A DNA stretch of 64,000 bases from Rhodohalobacter sulfatireducens (GTDB taxonomy: Bacteria; Bacteroidota; Rhodothermia; Balneolales; Balneolaceae). The notes under the pieces are model-generated. The model made no database searches, was not told the origin of the DNA, and was given only the letters and a program-made list of their open reading frames with translations. The stretch lies in contig NZ_JAKLWS010000007.1 of the NCBI RefSeq assembly GCF_022012475.1, positions 113,159-177,158 of the forward strand, written 5' to 3'. This document shows, piece by piece, positions 44,017-53,417 of this stretch; within the stretch, counting starts at the first letter, position 1; every line of letters starts with the position of its first letter. The translations under genes and the position numbers were made by a program.

Positions 44017-44076
44017 AGTATTGAGTATCAAGTAGTAAGTAAAAAATTCAATACTTACTACTTGATACTTATTACT
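44017..44076. repeat. Strong inverted repeat overlapping the folP stop
   Basis: Arms at 44017-44041 (AGTATTGAGTATCAAGTAGT...) and 44052-44076 (TACTTACTACTTGATACTTA...) pair at 22 of 25 positions with a 10-base loop. The right arm runs over the folP stop codon at 44072. It would form a long hairpin between folP and cdaA in the shared transcript. Confidence 0.8.
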
Positions 44077-44926
44077 CGTTATTTAGTGACTCAAATATCT
44101 TCACGGAATCGACCGCTTCCTGTACATCGTGAACTCTCAATATCTTCGCACCCTGCAACAGGCAGTGATAATGAACAGCCAGCGTACCGGCCAACCTTTC
44201 GTCTGCCGGTCGGCCATCCAGTAACGATCCAATCATCGACTTTCTTGACGCACCAACAAGAAGCGGATAACCCAATGTAATGAATTTTTTAAGCTCTTTT
44301 ATGAGCTTCAGGTTGTGTTGAAGTGTTTTGCCGAAACCAATTCCGGGATCCACCATAATGGATGATACTCCGGCTCGCTTTAATTGTTCAATGCCATTTT
44401 CCATAAATGAGTAAATATCCTCAGTAACATTCTGATATTGAGGATTTTTTTGCATCGTTTGGGGATCACCCTGTGAATGCATCAACACATACCCGGCCTG
44501 ATAGGTTGCACAGAGATCGGCCAGCCGCGATTCCTTTTGCAGACCACTGACATCATTAATGATATGTGCACCAAGCTCCAGCGATTTTTCAGCCACTTTA
44601 TATTTCGTTGTATCAATCGAAAAAAAAGTTTTAGGAAAAGCTTCTAAAACCTGTTCCAGTACCGGAATCACCCGATTGATCTCTTCTGATTCTGACACAG
44701 GATCGGCGCCCGGACGGGTTGATTCACCACCAATATCGATAATAGCTGCACCCTCCTCAGCCATTTTCCCAATAGCATCAACTGCCCGCTGAACAGAATT
44801 GTATCTTCCTCCGTCAGAAAATGAATCCGGTGTAACATTTAGTATACCCATTACAACCGGCTGCTCAAGAGAAAGTTTAGATTCTCTTAATGACAGTACA
44901 GATTGGTTGCCTATTGTTTCCTCCAT
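44072..44926 (-). CDS. folP: Dihydropteroate synthase
   Basis: A 284-residue TIM-barrel enzyme that joins hydroxymethyl-dihydropterin pyrophosphate to p-aminobenzoate; it is the sulfonamide target. Signatures: MGILNVTPDSFSDGGRY, AAIIDIGGESTRPGADPV, SIDTTKYKVAE, INDVSGL, VLMHSQGDP, MVDPGIGFGKTLQHN and GASRKSMIG. All substrate residues appear intact. It completes the folate steps of folB and folK, which lie 33 kb away. It probably shares a transcript with cdaA. Confidence 0.97.
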   Translation of the reverse strand: MEETIGNQSVLSLRESKLSLEQPVVMGILNVTPDSFSDGGRYNSVQRAVDAIGKMAEEGAAIIDIGGESTRPGADPVSESEEINRVIPVLEQVLEAFPKTFFSIDTTKYKVAEKSLELGAHIINDVSGLQKESRLADLCATYQAGYVLMHSQGDPQTMQKNPQYQNVTEDIYSFMENGIEQLKRAGVSSIMVDPGIGFGKTLQHNLKLIKELKKFITLGYPLLVGASRKSMIGSLLDGRPADERLAGTLAVHYHCLLQGAKILRVHDVQEAVDSVKIFESLNNE

Positions 44927-45025
44927 TGTGTATACCTCAATTATAAGAAGTGGAATTTAACCGGAAAATGAAATGGAGTACAGGGTAATGCGACTTGATA
45001 TGAGCGCTTTTAAAGACCCGGACTC

Positions 45026-45364
45026 TTAATCCCAGTGCTCTTGCAATAAGTCCAGCTTACCTTCTTTTTCCGCCCATTCATCAGCGTCTTCCATCTCATC
45101 TTTGGTTTCATTGATGATATGTTCTTGCCAGTTCTCAGCAAGACGCTCATTTAGCTCAATGTAGTGTTCCCATTCTTCAGGAACTTCATCATCTGGATAA
45201 ATGGCTTCAACCGGACACTCCGGTACACAAGCATCGCAGTCGATACATTCGAGCGGATCGATGGTTAGAAAGTTTGGCCCTTCACGGAAAGCATCAACGG
45301 GACAAACAGCCGCGCAATTTGTGTATTTGCAATTAATACATGGTTCTGTAACTACGTACGCCAT
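45026..45364 (-). CDS. fdxA: 7Fe ferredoxin (FdxA type)
   Basis: A 112-residue ferredoxin close in layout to Azotobacter FdI. First motif: Cys9, Cys12, Cys17 and Cys21 (PCINCKYTNCAAVCPVDAF); second motif CIDCDACVPECPVEAI. In FdI-type proteins one set holds a [3Fe-4S] and the other a [4Fe-4S] cluster. The free Cys24 of Azotobacter FdI is Ala here. The C-terminal ~55 residues are acidic (DEVPEEWEHYIELNERLAEN ...), as in the family. Electron carrier, partner unknown; it is monocistronic. Confidence 0.94.
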   Translation of the reverse strand: MAYVVTEPCINCKYTNCAAVCPVDAFREGPNFLTIDPLECIDCDACVPECPVEAIYPDDEVPEEWEHYIELNERLAENWQEHIINETKDEMEDADEWAEKEGKLDLLQEHWD

Positions 45365-45515
45365 TTAACAGGGATATTAGAATTAATTGTTGTAAATAAG
45401 GTGTTATGGTATTTCAAATAGAATTAAAATGCAATTCAAACATAGCAAGTAACCCGATTTTCCTCAAATATATCCTTCATCGATTGCAATGTTAAATCTT
45501 GTTTGAAATAATCGG

Positions 45516-46763
45516 TTACTTGATCAACAAATTCTCAATTTCTTGAAGATTTCCATCGTTTTCGGCAGGGTCCAATCCCAGGATCTCGCACATCAACTCA
45601 TAGATGTGTACGACCTCAAATGAGTCTACAGTCTTATTTTTTTCAAAGTCGGGGCCATGAGCAATGAAAAAAGAATGCATCTCTTTTTCATGATTATCAT
45701 ATCCGTGGGCTCCTCCAGATGGATAATTTGGATTCCGATCAAGAAATTCACTAGTCGTAATTGTATAACCAATATCCGGGATCAATAAAAGGTCTGTCAC
45801 TCGCGGGTGTTCTTTCAGATGAAACCGCTCCGGGATATCCTTCGTTTTATAAACTCTGTAATGGTTTTGATTCGCTTCTAAGCTGTTATATACGTTTTCT
45901 AGATGTGGGTCATCTACATTCAACATTCCTAGTTGACCAAGGTCAATAATCTCCAGATGCTCAATATCTACGATATCATCCAAAACCACGACCCGATCTC
46001 TTGAAACCTGCGCCATGCCATGATCGGACACAATAATGATATTTGTCCGTTCAAACAGTTGAGCTGCTTCCAATTCTTCTACAAGATATCCCATGGTATC
46101 ATCAGCTCTTTGAATCGCACCATTAATCTGTGGAGACTCAGGGCCGACGCGATGTCCTTGAGAATCCGTGAAACTAAAATAGAGGGAAGCAAAATCTACT
46201 TTTTCTGTCTCATTGCCTGATAACCATTGAACAACTGAATCGACCCTTGCAGAATCGGGGATACTGCCGTCATATCGATTCCAGTAGGTAGGCCTCATAT
46301 TTTGGACGGGTGCTTCCGAGCCCACCCAAAACATGATCCCCGCTTTTTTTCCCTGCTTCTCGACGGTATTCCAGATCGGTTCACCCTGGTACCACATCGG
46401 GTCCTCTACTGCATCTCGATTACGAATAGAGTATCGTTTTCCCGTTTCAGGATCTAACATATTATTACTGATAATCCCATTGTTTTCAGGATAGAGACCC
46501 GTAACAATTGCATAGTGATTGGGAAAGGTTTTCGTGGGGAAAACCGGGATCAAACTCTCACTTTTCACCCCGTTACTGATCAACTGATCAAAATTTGGTG
46601 TGTCTGTTTTTGTTAGGTAATCATATCGAAATCCATCAAATGAGACGAGCATTACCGGGTTTGTCTGCTCTTGATCATCGCTGACTGCCAGCTGCTGCCT
46701 GCAAGACACAAAAAACAAGCCAATGATTAATACCAGTAACCTAAACCTGGTTTTATGAAGCAT
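45516..46763 (-). CDS. Ectonucleotide pyrophosphatase/phosphodiesterase-like lipoprotein
   Basis: A 415-residue exported lipoprotein (lipobox FVSC, Cys21) of the alkaline phosphatase superfamily, ENPP branch. The metal-binding start MLVSFDGFRYDYL leads to the nucleophile segment VFPTKTFPNHYAIVTGLYPE (Thr after Lys), then IIIVSDHGMAQVSRDRVVVL (Asp-His pair) and GGAHGYDNHEKEMHSFFIAH near the C-terminus. These residues hold two zinc ions. The family cleaves phosphodiester or pyrophosphate bonds of extracellular nucleotides or lipids; the substrate here is unknown. Confidence 0.93.
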   Translation of the reverse strand: MLHKTRFRLLVLIIGLFFVSCRQQLAVSDDQEQTNPVMLVSFDGFRYDYLTKTDTPNFDQLISNGVKSESLIPVFPTKTFPNHYAIVTGLYPENNGIISNNMLDPETGKRYSIRNRDAVEDPMWYQGEPIWNTVEKQGKKAGIMFWVGSEAPVQNMRPTYWNRYDGSIPDSARVDSVVQWLSGNETEKVDFASLYFSFTDSQGHRVGPESPQINGAIQRADDTMGYLVEELEAAQLFERTNIIIVSDHGMAQVSRDRVVVLDDIVDIEHLEIIDLGQLGMLNVDDPHLENVYNSLEANQNHYRVYKTKDIPERFHLKEHPRVTDLLLIPDIGYTITTSEFLDRNPNYPSGGAHGYDNHEKEMHSFFIAHGPDFEKNKTVDSFEVVHIYELMCEILGLDPAENDGNLQEIENLLIK

Positions 46764-46831
46764 GATTAAGTATAGATATGTACTGATTTTTTTATTTGTA
46801 ATAAAGTAAAGTAGCAGATAATCAAAAAAGA

Positions 46832-46858
46832 AAGGCCCTGCAAACCATACAGGGCCTT
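46832..46858 (-). terminator. Terminator after the TonB-dependent receptor gene
   Basis: AAGGCCCTG (46832-46840) and CAGGGCCTT (46850-46858) pair perfectly. On the minus strand TTCTTTTTTG follows, a fair T-rich tail. It lies 27 bases past the receptor's stop codon. Confidence 0.85.
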
Positions 46859-46884
46859 ATAAAACGTATATCCGTCACAATAAA

Positions 46885-49800
46885 TTAGAAGTTGTAACGA
46901 ACGCTAAATTGCATTTGCCACCGTGAGCTTAAGTCACTGATGCTGTAAAGGCTTTCTTCAGTTACATTATCAGGATTAAAGCTAATGACTGGTTTTCCAA
47001 TATCACCAGAGCTCAAACCAAATTCGGGATTCTCAGCGATAAAGTCTTCACCAACATATTGTTGAAAGTTAAATGCTCTGTAGTTGTTAAAGCTTACACC
47101 TTTTCGAACACCCCACTCTTCGTTGAGGAAGTTAAGTACATTAAACATACTCGCGCTGAATTCAATCGACTGTCCTGAAAATGTCTGAACTTGTTGACTT
47201 ATCCTCAAATCAAGGAAATTTGTCCATGGCTCACGAGCTGTTCCTCTGTCAACAAAACCACCTCTGTAGTCGCTGAGAGATTCCTTGCTGGATATCCATC
47301 CATCAAATTCACTCCAATTATTACTTGTAAGAACAACTTCATTCTCATTGGCTGGTACATAGATCAAGTCGTTATCAAATCGACCGTCACCGTTTGCATC
47401 GCCATTATAGATCCAGCTATATGGTGTACCGGATCGGCCATCATAAATCAACGAGATGGTAGTTGCTAATCGTTCTAACCATGCAAATTGGTAGGAAACA
47501 ACACCCAGAATTCGGTGCCTTCTTTCGAAATCAGCAGTACCAACTTTAGGATTGTTTACATCCACATTTTCATTAAACTGCCAGTTTGAAATTGCACGGC
47601 TTGATGTACCATTATTAACATTTCGTGCTCGGTTATATGTGTACGAGAAATCTACATCTAAACCAAAATCGAACTGTTTCTCAAGCGATCCTGTGATACT
47701 GTACTGGTAATTGTCGTTTGAATTACTCAGAAGGAGTGCATTTGTAAAGTTTTCGTCAATACGTGAGGGGCGTCCGGAAGCATTTCCAAATCGTTCGTTG
47801 AAGAAAATATCTCCATAAATTGGTCGCCCGTATGCAGATTCCCCAACTTGTTCGATGTTAAGATTTTTAAACACTACATCATTGATACCTTTAGAATAAA
47901 CACCCTCAAGAGTTCCAACAATTCCCATTGGCAATTCTTGATCAAGAGCAAGATTCACCTTTAATGATTGAGGATATTTAAAATCCTCTGAAATCAAATT
48001 AATTTCAGAAGTCTCTATTGGCTCAAGGACATCACTTTCTCCCGGCGTTGGCTGATTATTTGGATCTGGTGAAAAAAGACCATCAAATCTTCCAAAATTG
48101 AAAGCATCTACACGTCCATAATCGTTACCGGTATTACTATATTGGTTAGAAATCCAAACAAAAGGAGGTGTCCCTGAGAAGATTCCTACACCACCACGGA
48201 ACTGTGTTGTTCTTTCACCGCCACTTAAGTCCCAGTTAAATCCAAATCGCGGACTCCAAAGAATATTTCCGCTTGCAACTCGATCAGTTGAGTATCCAGG
48301 GAAAGCATCTGGTACCAAAGGATTAAAAGTAGGATCGTCGGGTAAAATTGGAACATCTGCTCTCAAACCATACGTGATTTTTAAGTTATCCGTCGCAGAC
48401 CATTTATCCTGTACGTAAAGACCAAATTGCATTCCAGTGAAGTTAGCTGTTGGACTACCACCTGGTAATAAGTAACTATGGAGGTATTCAACAGGATCTC
48501 CATTTCTAAGATCTTCAATACTAAAAAATGTATATGTACCGAAAGCATCTTGAACAAAGAGATTATCGAATGTAAAAATTTGATTGTTTGTTCCAATCGT
48601 GAACTCGTGATTTCCACTTATATATGTAAAGTTGTTTGTGATCTCAATCAAATCCTGATCTAAAGCATTGGCCTGAGAGAAACGATCAATTCCGGCAACA
48701 ATGCTACCAAAATCACCTGGATCATTCTCAAAAGGAATACTCACTTCAACCTGTGGAAATGCTTCTGCTTTTACATCTCTTGAATCACGAATTCGAGTAT
48801 AAACTACACGGGCTTCATTATAGCTGTTATTACCTATAGTACTATTTAACTGTGCTACAAATGAATTCTGATTACTGTTGAATTGATATTGTCGATTACT
48901 GAAATCGTAAGAAAAACGACCACGGCCAATACCATCATCATCCAAAGCATCAACATGATTATATCTGAATGTTAATTTATTGCTTTGATTAATGTTATAA
49001 TCCAACTTAACCAAAAGCTTATTGTTGTTTTGATCTTGGTCAAGTGGTGATTCGTAATTACCGGGATCGTAGCCATATTGGTTTTGAAATATATTTCTTA
49101 CCTCATTAAAAGTATCAGCTGAAAAATCAATAGTATTCGGAGCACCACTATTTAAAATACCGGTTGTAATCGGTTGTGTTTCCCTTCGAAACTCTCCATT
49201 TACGAAGAAAAAGAGTTTATCCTTTATAATGGGACCTCCAATATTCAACCCAACATATCTTTCAGAAAATTCCGGAAAATCATTAGCGGTTTCTCCATCC
49301 TCTCCTATGTATGTTCCAACCAATGATTCATTTCTCGTTTGAAAGTAGACTGACCCTTCATAGGTATTTGTACCACTCTTTGTAATGGCATTCACCTGTC
49401 CACCTGTAAAACCATTATTGGTTACATCAAACGGGGCAATGTCTACATTAAATTCGGCAATTGCGTCGATACTTAATGGTGAAGATACACCAGCTTGTGA
49501 ACCCGGAGTTGCATCACCAAGTCCAAATACATCATTCAGTGTAGCACCGTCAACAAGTATGTTATTATACCGGTCATTCGCACCACCAAAACTGTTTCCG
49601 CTTGTTACCTGTGGGGTTAACCGTGTGAAATCAGAAAGTGACCGCGAAACAGTAGGTGTTCGCGAAATTTGTTCCGTTGAAATATTTTTACTGGCACCTG
49701 TTCGGTCAGAATTGAATATCTGGTCAGGTACTGCAGTAACTGAAATTTGTCCAAGCTCAAGAGATCCCTCTTCGAGTTGGAAATCTAACGAAACCCTCTC

Positions 49801-50097
49801 TCCAAGTTCGATATTTCCGACCTCTTTAATTTGTGGGTTGAAGCCGATGAAAGTGACTCTTACTTCGTAAGGACCACCTACGCGAACATTTCTTATTGTA
49901 TATCCGCCGTCTACACGACTCGAAGTTCCATATTCGGTACCTGTTGGTTGATGAACCGCAATAATATTTGCACCAGGCAAAGACTCTCCGGTCTCGTCCG
50001 TAATAGTACCCTCAATAGACCCCGATGTAGTACCCTGCGCAAAAAGCGTCAAGGGAAGTAGTGACAGGGTTAATATTAATAGTATTTGACGTGTCAT
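46885..50097 (-). CDS. Oar-like TonB-dependent outer-membrane receptor
   Basis: A 1070-residue outer-membrane protein: signal peptide (ILLILTLSLLPLTLFAQ), a carboxypeptidase-regulatory-like domain (~25-115, SGSIEGTITDETGESLPGAN), a plug (~135-250, ending with GQVNAITKSGTNTYEGSVYF) and a barrel to the end, closing with SVRYNF, whose Phe is the insertion signal. Long aromatic barrel strands and the Oar-type plug fit Bacteroidota/Balneolota receptors. No SusD-like gene or substrate clue is near, so the ligand is open. The 215-base upstream gap contains TGTTAACGGGCTGTTAAC (from 50161), a possible control site. Confidence 0.93.
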   Translation of the reverse strand: MTRQILLILTLSLLPLTLFAQGTTSGSIEGTITDETGESLPGANIIAVHQPTGTEYGTSSRVDGGYTIRNVRVGGPYEVRVTFIGFNPQIKEVGNIELGERVSLDFQLEEGSLELGQISVTAVPDQIFNSDRTGASKNISTEQISRTPTVSRSLSDFTRLTPQVTSGNSFGGANDRYNNILVDGATLNDVFGLGDATPGSQAGVSSPLSIDAIAEFNVDIAPFDVTNNGFTGGQVNAITKSGTNTYEGSVYFQTRNESLVGTYIGEDGETANDFPEFSERYVGLNIGGPIIKDKLFFFVNGEFRRETQPITTGILNSGAPNTIDFSADTFNEVRNIFQNQYGYDPGNYESPLDQDQNNNKLLVKLDYNINQSNKLTFRYNHVDALDDDGIGRGRFSYDFSNRQYQFNSNQNSFVAQLNSTIGNNSYNEARVVYTRIRDSRDVKAEAFPQVEVSIPFENDPGDFGSIVAGIDRFSQANALDQDLIEITNNFTYISGNHEFTIGTNNQIFTFDNLFVQDAFGTYTFFSIEDLRNGDPVEYLHSYLLPGGSPTANFTGMQFGLYVQDKWSATDNLKITYGLRADVPILPDDPTFNPLVPDAFPGYSTDRVASGNILWSPRFGFNWDLSGGERTTQFRGGVGIFSGTPPFVWISNQYSNTGNDYGRVDAFNFGRFDGLFSPDPNNQPTPGESDVLEPIETSEINLISEDFKYPQSLKVNLALDQELPMGIVGTLEGVYSKGINDVVFKNLNIEQVGESAYGRPIYGDIFFNERFGNASGRPSRIDENFTNALLLSNSNDNYQYSITGSLEKQFDFGLDVDFSYTYNRARNVNNGTSSRAISNWQFNENVDVNNPKVGTADFERRHRILGVVSYQFAWLERLATTISLIYDGRSGTPYSWIYNGDANGDGRFDNDLIYVPANENEVVLTSNNWSEFDGWISSKESLSDYRGGFVDRGTAREPWTNFLDLRISQQVQTFSGQSIEFSASMFNVLNFLNEEWGVRKGVSFNNYRAFNFQQYVGEDFIAENPEFGLSSGDIGKPVISFNPDNVTEESLYSISDLSSRWQMQFSVRYNF

Positions 50098-50312
50098 AGA
50101 GTTTATTTTTAGCTTTAGTTTTTAGTGTTCGAATACTGACAAAATAGTATAGGAAACATATGTTAACGGGCTGTTAACTTGGCTTAAAAATTAACGATTT
50201 TTTACCAGTATTTGAATTATCAATCACCCTTCTAACACCAAAAGTTGTGGAAGCGTTTTTAATTCTGAAAACTTCTCTCTTTATCTATTAGCAGTCAAAA
50301 AACCTTACAGAG

Positions 50313-51011
50313 TTAATTATCTATAAATTCTTTATAAACATGAACTAATGTACTTTGGCTTACTCCGGAGTAATAGAGAAGTAAAATCAAAAAAAATACA
50401 GCCTGCAATCGAATCACTCCATTTACTTTGTATCTCCTTGCAGATGTAGTAACACGTTCATCAAGCAGTTGAAATGAACCCGCTTTTTTGAGTTCCCGCA
50501 CGATCTTCTGATCCTCCATAACAATCATCGATTCATCGAAACCACCCACCTCTTCAAAGAGAGTTTTTTCGACGAATAAACTCTGGTCGCCAAACCGAAA
50601 AAGAGTCAGCCTAAAGCGGGTAAACCAACCGTAAAATGTAAGGAGTGGATCCGGATCATCAAATACTAACTGAAAACACCCGGATTTGTAACCCTTTTTA
50701 AAAGATTGGCTGATGTAATCTGAAAAATTCTGTGGTGGAAATGTATCGGCGTGCAAAAAGTACAGAATAGTTCCGCTTGAATGTTCAGCACCCTCGTTCA
50801 TTTGGGCTGCACGACCTTTTTTTTGGCAATGAATAACAGTTGCACCAAAACTTTCTGCGATTTGAACCGTCCCGTCATCACTCCCGCCATCGGCAATGAT
50901 TATCTCGTGAGAAATTTCCGAACAGTTTTTTTTAAGGTGCTTCAAAAGCCCCCCAAGTTTTACCTCTTCATTTAATGTTGGAATGATTATGCTGATGAAA
51001 AAATCGCTCAT
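50313..51011 (-). CDS. Family 2 glycosyltransferase (TIGR04283-like)
   Basis: A 232-residue cytoplasmic glycosyltransferase of the GT-A fold. ISIIIPTLNEEVKLGGLLKH and IIADGGSDDGTVQIAESFGA give the nucleotide-sugar site, LYFLHADTFPP the DxD-like metal site and QSLFVEKTLFEEVGGFDES the acceptor region. A hydrophobic C-terminus (LQAVFFLILLLYYSG) may touch the membrane. The family is annotated as arsenosugar biosynthesis glycosyltransferase from gene neighbourhood in other species. It starts inside the last codons of its partner (ATGA). Confidence 0.87.
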   Translation of the reverse strand: MSDFFISIIIPTLNEEVKLGGLLKHLKKNCSEISHEIIIADGGSDDGTVQIAESFGATVIHCQKKGRAAQMNEGAEHSSGTILYFLHADTFPPQNFSDYISQSFKKGYKSGCFQLVFDDPDPLLTFYGWFTRFRLTLFRFGDQSLFVEKTLFEEVGGFDESMIVMEDQKIVRELKKAGSFQLLDERVTTSARRYKVNGVIRLQAVFFLILLLYYSGVSQSTLVHVYKEFIDN

Positions 51012-51640
51012 TCAAAATCGCTTTTTCGTAAATCTTCTTCGGTATCTATATCATTCAAAGTAGGAAGTAAGCCGTAATCCATCTTTTCGTTTTTCAAAAC
51101 CTTCACAGTCTCGGAGAACACATCTTCCGTACTCCATGAAATATCCTCAAAAATTCCGGGTATCATTTTCTTAAGTCCTAAGAGGTAATAACCACCATCT
51201 TCAGAAGGGCCAATGACTACATCTTTTCCATCCAATTCCGTGAATGCTTCTTCTATGATTTCGGAGGTTATTCCTGGGCAGTCGCTCCCGATAATAACAA
51301 TTTTCCCGTATTCTCCTTTAAAACCATCCTGAAAAGCGTTTTGCATTCGTGCACCAAGATTTTCACCCCTTTGCAATTTTTTTTCAAATTTGGTCACTGA
51401 GCCGCCTGAATGCTTTGGACGGCCTGTCGGCTGACTTTCGAATCCATCCTCGTGATCAATAAACGAAGAATACCAGATCTGCTTTTGTGCTTCTGTCATT
51501 GCGGCTACCTTCATCGTATAATCCAACAACCTGAGGTAGGTATTATAGGCTTTATCATTTCCTACTGTTTTGGCCAACCTGGTTTTTACCTTTCCTTTCT
51601 CGGGATTCTTCACAAAAATAAGAAGAAGTTTTTTATCCAT
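51008..51640 (-). CDS. TIGR04282/DUF2064 nucleotidyl/glycosyltransferase-like protein
   Basis: A 210-residue GT-A-like protein. LLLIFVKNPEKGKVKTRLAK opens like MobA/CobY-type nucleotidyltransferases, followed by GENLGARMQNAFQDGF, IVIIGSDCPGITSEII and VIGPSEDGGYYLLGLKK. It regularly pairs with TIGR04283 enzymes, as here with a four-base overlap, and both are named for arsenosugar synthesis. I see no arsenic methyltransferase or SAM protein of that pathway beside them, so that role is not supported locally. Confidence 0.87.
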   Translation of the reverse strand: MDKKLLLIFVKNPEKGKVKTRLAKTVGNDKAYNTYLRLLDYTMKVAAMTEAQKQIWYSSFIDHEDGFESQPTGRPKHSGGSVTKFEKKLQRGENLGARMQNAFQDGFKGEYGKIVIIGSDCPGITSEIIEEAFTELDGKDVVIGPSEDGGYYLLGLKKMIPGIFEDISWSTEDVFSETVKVLKNEKMDYGLLPTLNDIDTEEDLRKSDFE

Positions 51641-51792
51641 TACTACATATACATTTCAAACGATGATTTTTGTTCTCTGTAAACTCGTCAAATGATAGGC
51701 ACTATATTTCACAAATCTGAAACTTTTCATGATATTTCCTGTTAAAGTTCAGTTACAGAATACACATTAATTATCATCAGTTTTTTCGCTTC

Positions 51793-52266
51793 ATGAATGA
51801 TCTCAATTATTTGAAGTCGACTCTTTTATCAGCTCTTATTCTTGTATGTTTTTCGTTTTTGGACAACGCTCATGCTCAATATCGCTCCGGCAGTACGGAA
51901 CTCGGTGTGGTTTTAGGGGAACCAACCGGTGTAAGCATCCAGGTTTGGCAGTCGGGCACAAGAGCGATCGATGGGGCCTTGGCTTGGTCGCTGGGAAGAG
52001 ATGATAAAATTCATGTCCACGCCGACTACCTGAAACACGACCAGCTTAGTGTCGATCGCGGATCTCTCACCTTTTTCTATGGAATTGGCGCCAGGGCTAT
52101 TTTAGCAGATGATGCGAAATTTGGCCCACGATTTCCGTTAGGCCTGCATTATGTAATACCTCATAGCCGTTTCAGCGTGTTTTTTGAAGTTGCTCCGATC
52201 TTTGATCTCGTCCCAGGCACAGATTTTGATGTAAATGGTGGAATCGGTGTTCGGTACTTTTTGTGA
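51793..52266 (+). CDS. Small outer-membrane barrel-like secreted protein
   Basis: A 157-residue exported protein with signal peptide (LLSALILVCFSFLDNAHAQ). The mature part is a series of short amphipathic strands (GSTELGVVLGEPTGVSIQVW ... YGIGARAILADDAKFGPRFP ... DVNGGIGVRYFL) ending in Phe-Leu, the style of a small eight-strand outer-membrane barrel. The GEPTGVS turn is shared with a family of hypothetical barrels in Bacteroidota. Function unknown. It stands alone and is followed by a partial copy of the AACCTGTCAGCGTCC repeat. Confidence 0.7.
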   Translation: MNDLNYLKSTLLSALILVCFSFLDNAHAQYRSGSTELGVVLGEPTGVSIQVWQSGTRAIDGALAWSLGRDDKIHVHADYLKHDQLSVDRGSLTFFYGIGARAILADDAKFGPRFPLGLHYVIPHSRFSVFFEVAPIFDLVPGTDFDVNGGIGVRYFL

Positions 52267-52416
52267 AATATATTTTCAGCTCTATTAACCTGTCAGCGTC
52301 CAAAAAAATTTACATCGTTCATTTTCAAAAGACGATGGCCTAAAAAATATGCTGAGACTTATCTATAACTATATCCGGCAAATTAGCTTTTTTTGAATTT
52401 GAACCGGCGATTTATC

Positions 52417-53337
52417 TCAGCTTTTAACAGAATTGATGGCATCATGAATCACTGATGCCGAGTGTCGCAAATTCTCCATCTCTTCCATGCTGATTTCACT
52501 TTCTAGTATCCGTTCAATTCCGTTTGATGATATCAGGCATGGCAGTGAAATCGCAACATCATTCAAGCTATAGGCACCGTTGACCACTGAAGAGACGGTA
52601 ATGATCCTGTTTTCATTTCTCATAATCCATTTGATGAGTGTTGCCGTTACCATTCCAATAGCGTGATTGGTGGCTCCCTTTCTTTTTATGATTTCATAGG
52701 CTGCATTTTTTACCTGTTCGGTAATCTCATTTTCATACTCTTTACTCCATCCCTCCCAACTTTGAAGTGGCGTATTCCCTACCAGAGCTTTTGACCAAAG
52801 AACCACTTCAGAATCACCATGTTCACCAATTACCTCTGCCTTAATGCTTTTGGAATCGACATTAATTTTATCTCCCACTATATCCATCAACCGTGCAGTA
52901 TCGAGCATAGTACCAGTTCCCATAACCCTATTTGATGGAATTCCAGTCAATTTTTGATAATAGTAGGTAATCACGTCAACCGGGTTGCTCACGACGATCA
53001 ATATTCCTTCATATCCTTTCAACTGCTTCGAAATAGTACGAACAATCTTAATGTTCTCATTTAACAAATTTAATCTCGATTCATCCGATTCACCACCTCT
53101 TCCCGCTGTAATTACTATTGCATCACATTTAAGCATATCCTCTACTGTTGCCGCCTTTACATTAGCACTCGGATAAAATGGCGAGCCGTGATTGAGGTCC
53201 ATCGCCTCACCCTCTGCAATCTCTTCATTGATGTCGTTCAGCAGGAGTTCGCGGCACACACCTTGCTGCAATATCGAGCTGGCTACACTAGAACCGACCC
53301 ATCCCATTCCGATGATTCCTACACTTTTCGTCTTCAT
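52417..53337 (-). CDS. Lactate/malate dehydrogenase family protein with unusual specificity loop
   Basis: A 306-residue NAD-dependent dehydrogenase. GIIGMGWVGSSVASSIL is the dinucleotide site, MDLNHGSPF and VSNPVDVITYYYQKLTGIP are LDH-like, LDTARL holds the Asp-Arg pair, and the catalytic His173 is in GEHGDSEVV. The loop that decides substrate reads TAGRGGESDESRL: where LDH has Gln and MDH has Arg, this has Gly, so 2-oxo acid preference cannot be predicted. A normal malate dehydrogenase is encoded at 62322-63281, so this one probably has another substrate such as pyruvate. Confidence 0.85.
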   Translation of the reverse strand: MKTKSVGIIGMGWVGSSVASSILQQGVCRELLLNDINEEIAEGEAMDLNHGSPFYPSANVKAATVEDMLKCDAIVITAGRGGESDESRLNLLNENIKIVRTISKQLKGYEGILIVVSNPVDVITYYYQKLTGIPSNRVMGTGTMLDTARLMDIVGDKINVDSKSIKAEVIGEHGDSEVVLWSKALVGNTPLQSWEGWSKEYENEITEQVKNAAYEIIKRKGATNHAIGMVTATLIKWIMRNENRIITVSSVVNGAYSLNDVAISLPCLISSNGIERILESEISMEEMENLRHSASVIHDAINSVKS

Positions 53338-53417
53338 CTGTAATCTCGCTTTCTTTTAGAATTTCATTTATATAAAAAGCTCTGAGCTATGAAAACGTTC
53401 AAGAGTTGTCTGAAAAA

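Noticed and set aside
50161..50178. GTTAAC...GTTAAC repeat upstream of the TonB receptor as a firm operator
   Set aside because: Six-base AT-rich words this simple are expected by chance; it is mentioned only as a possible site.
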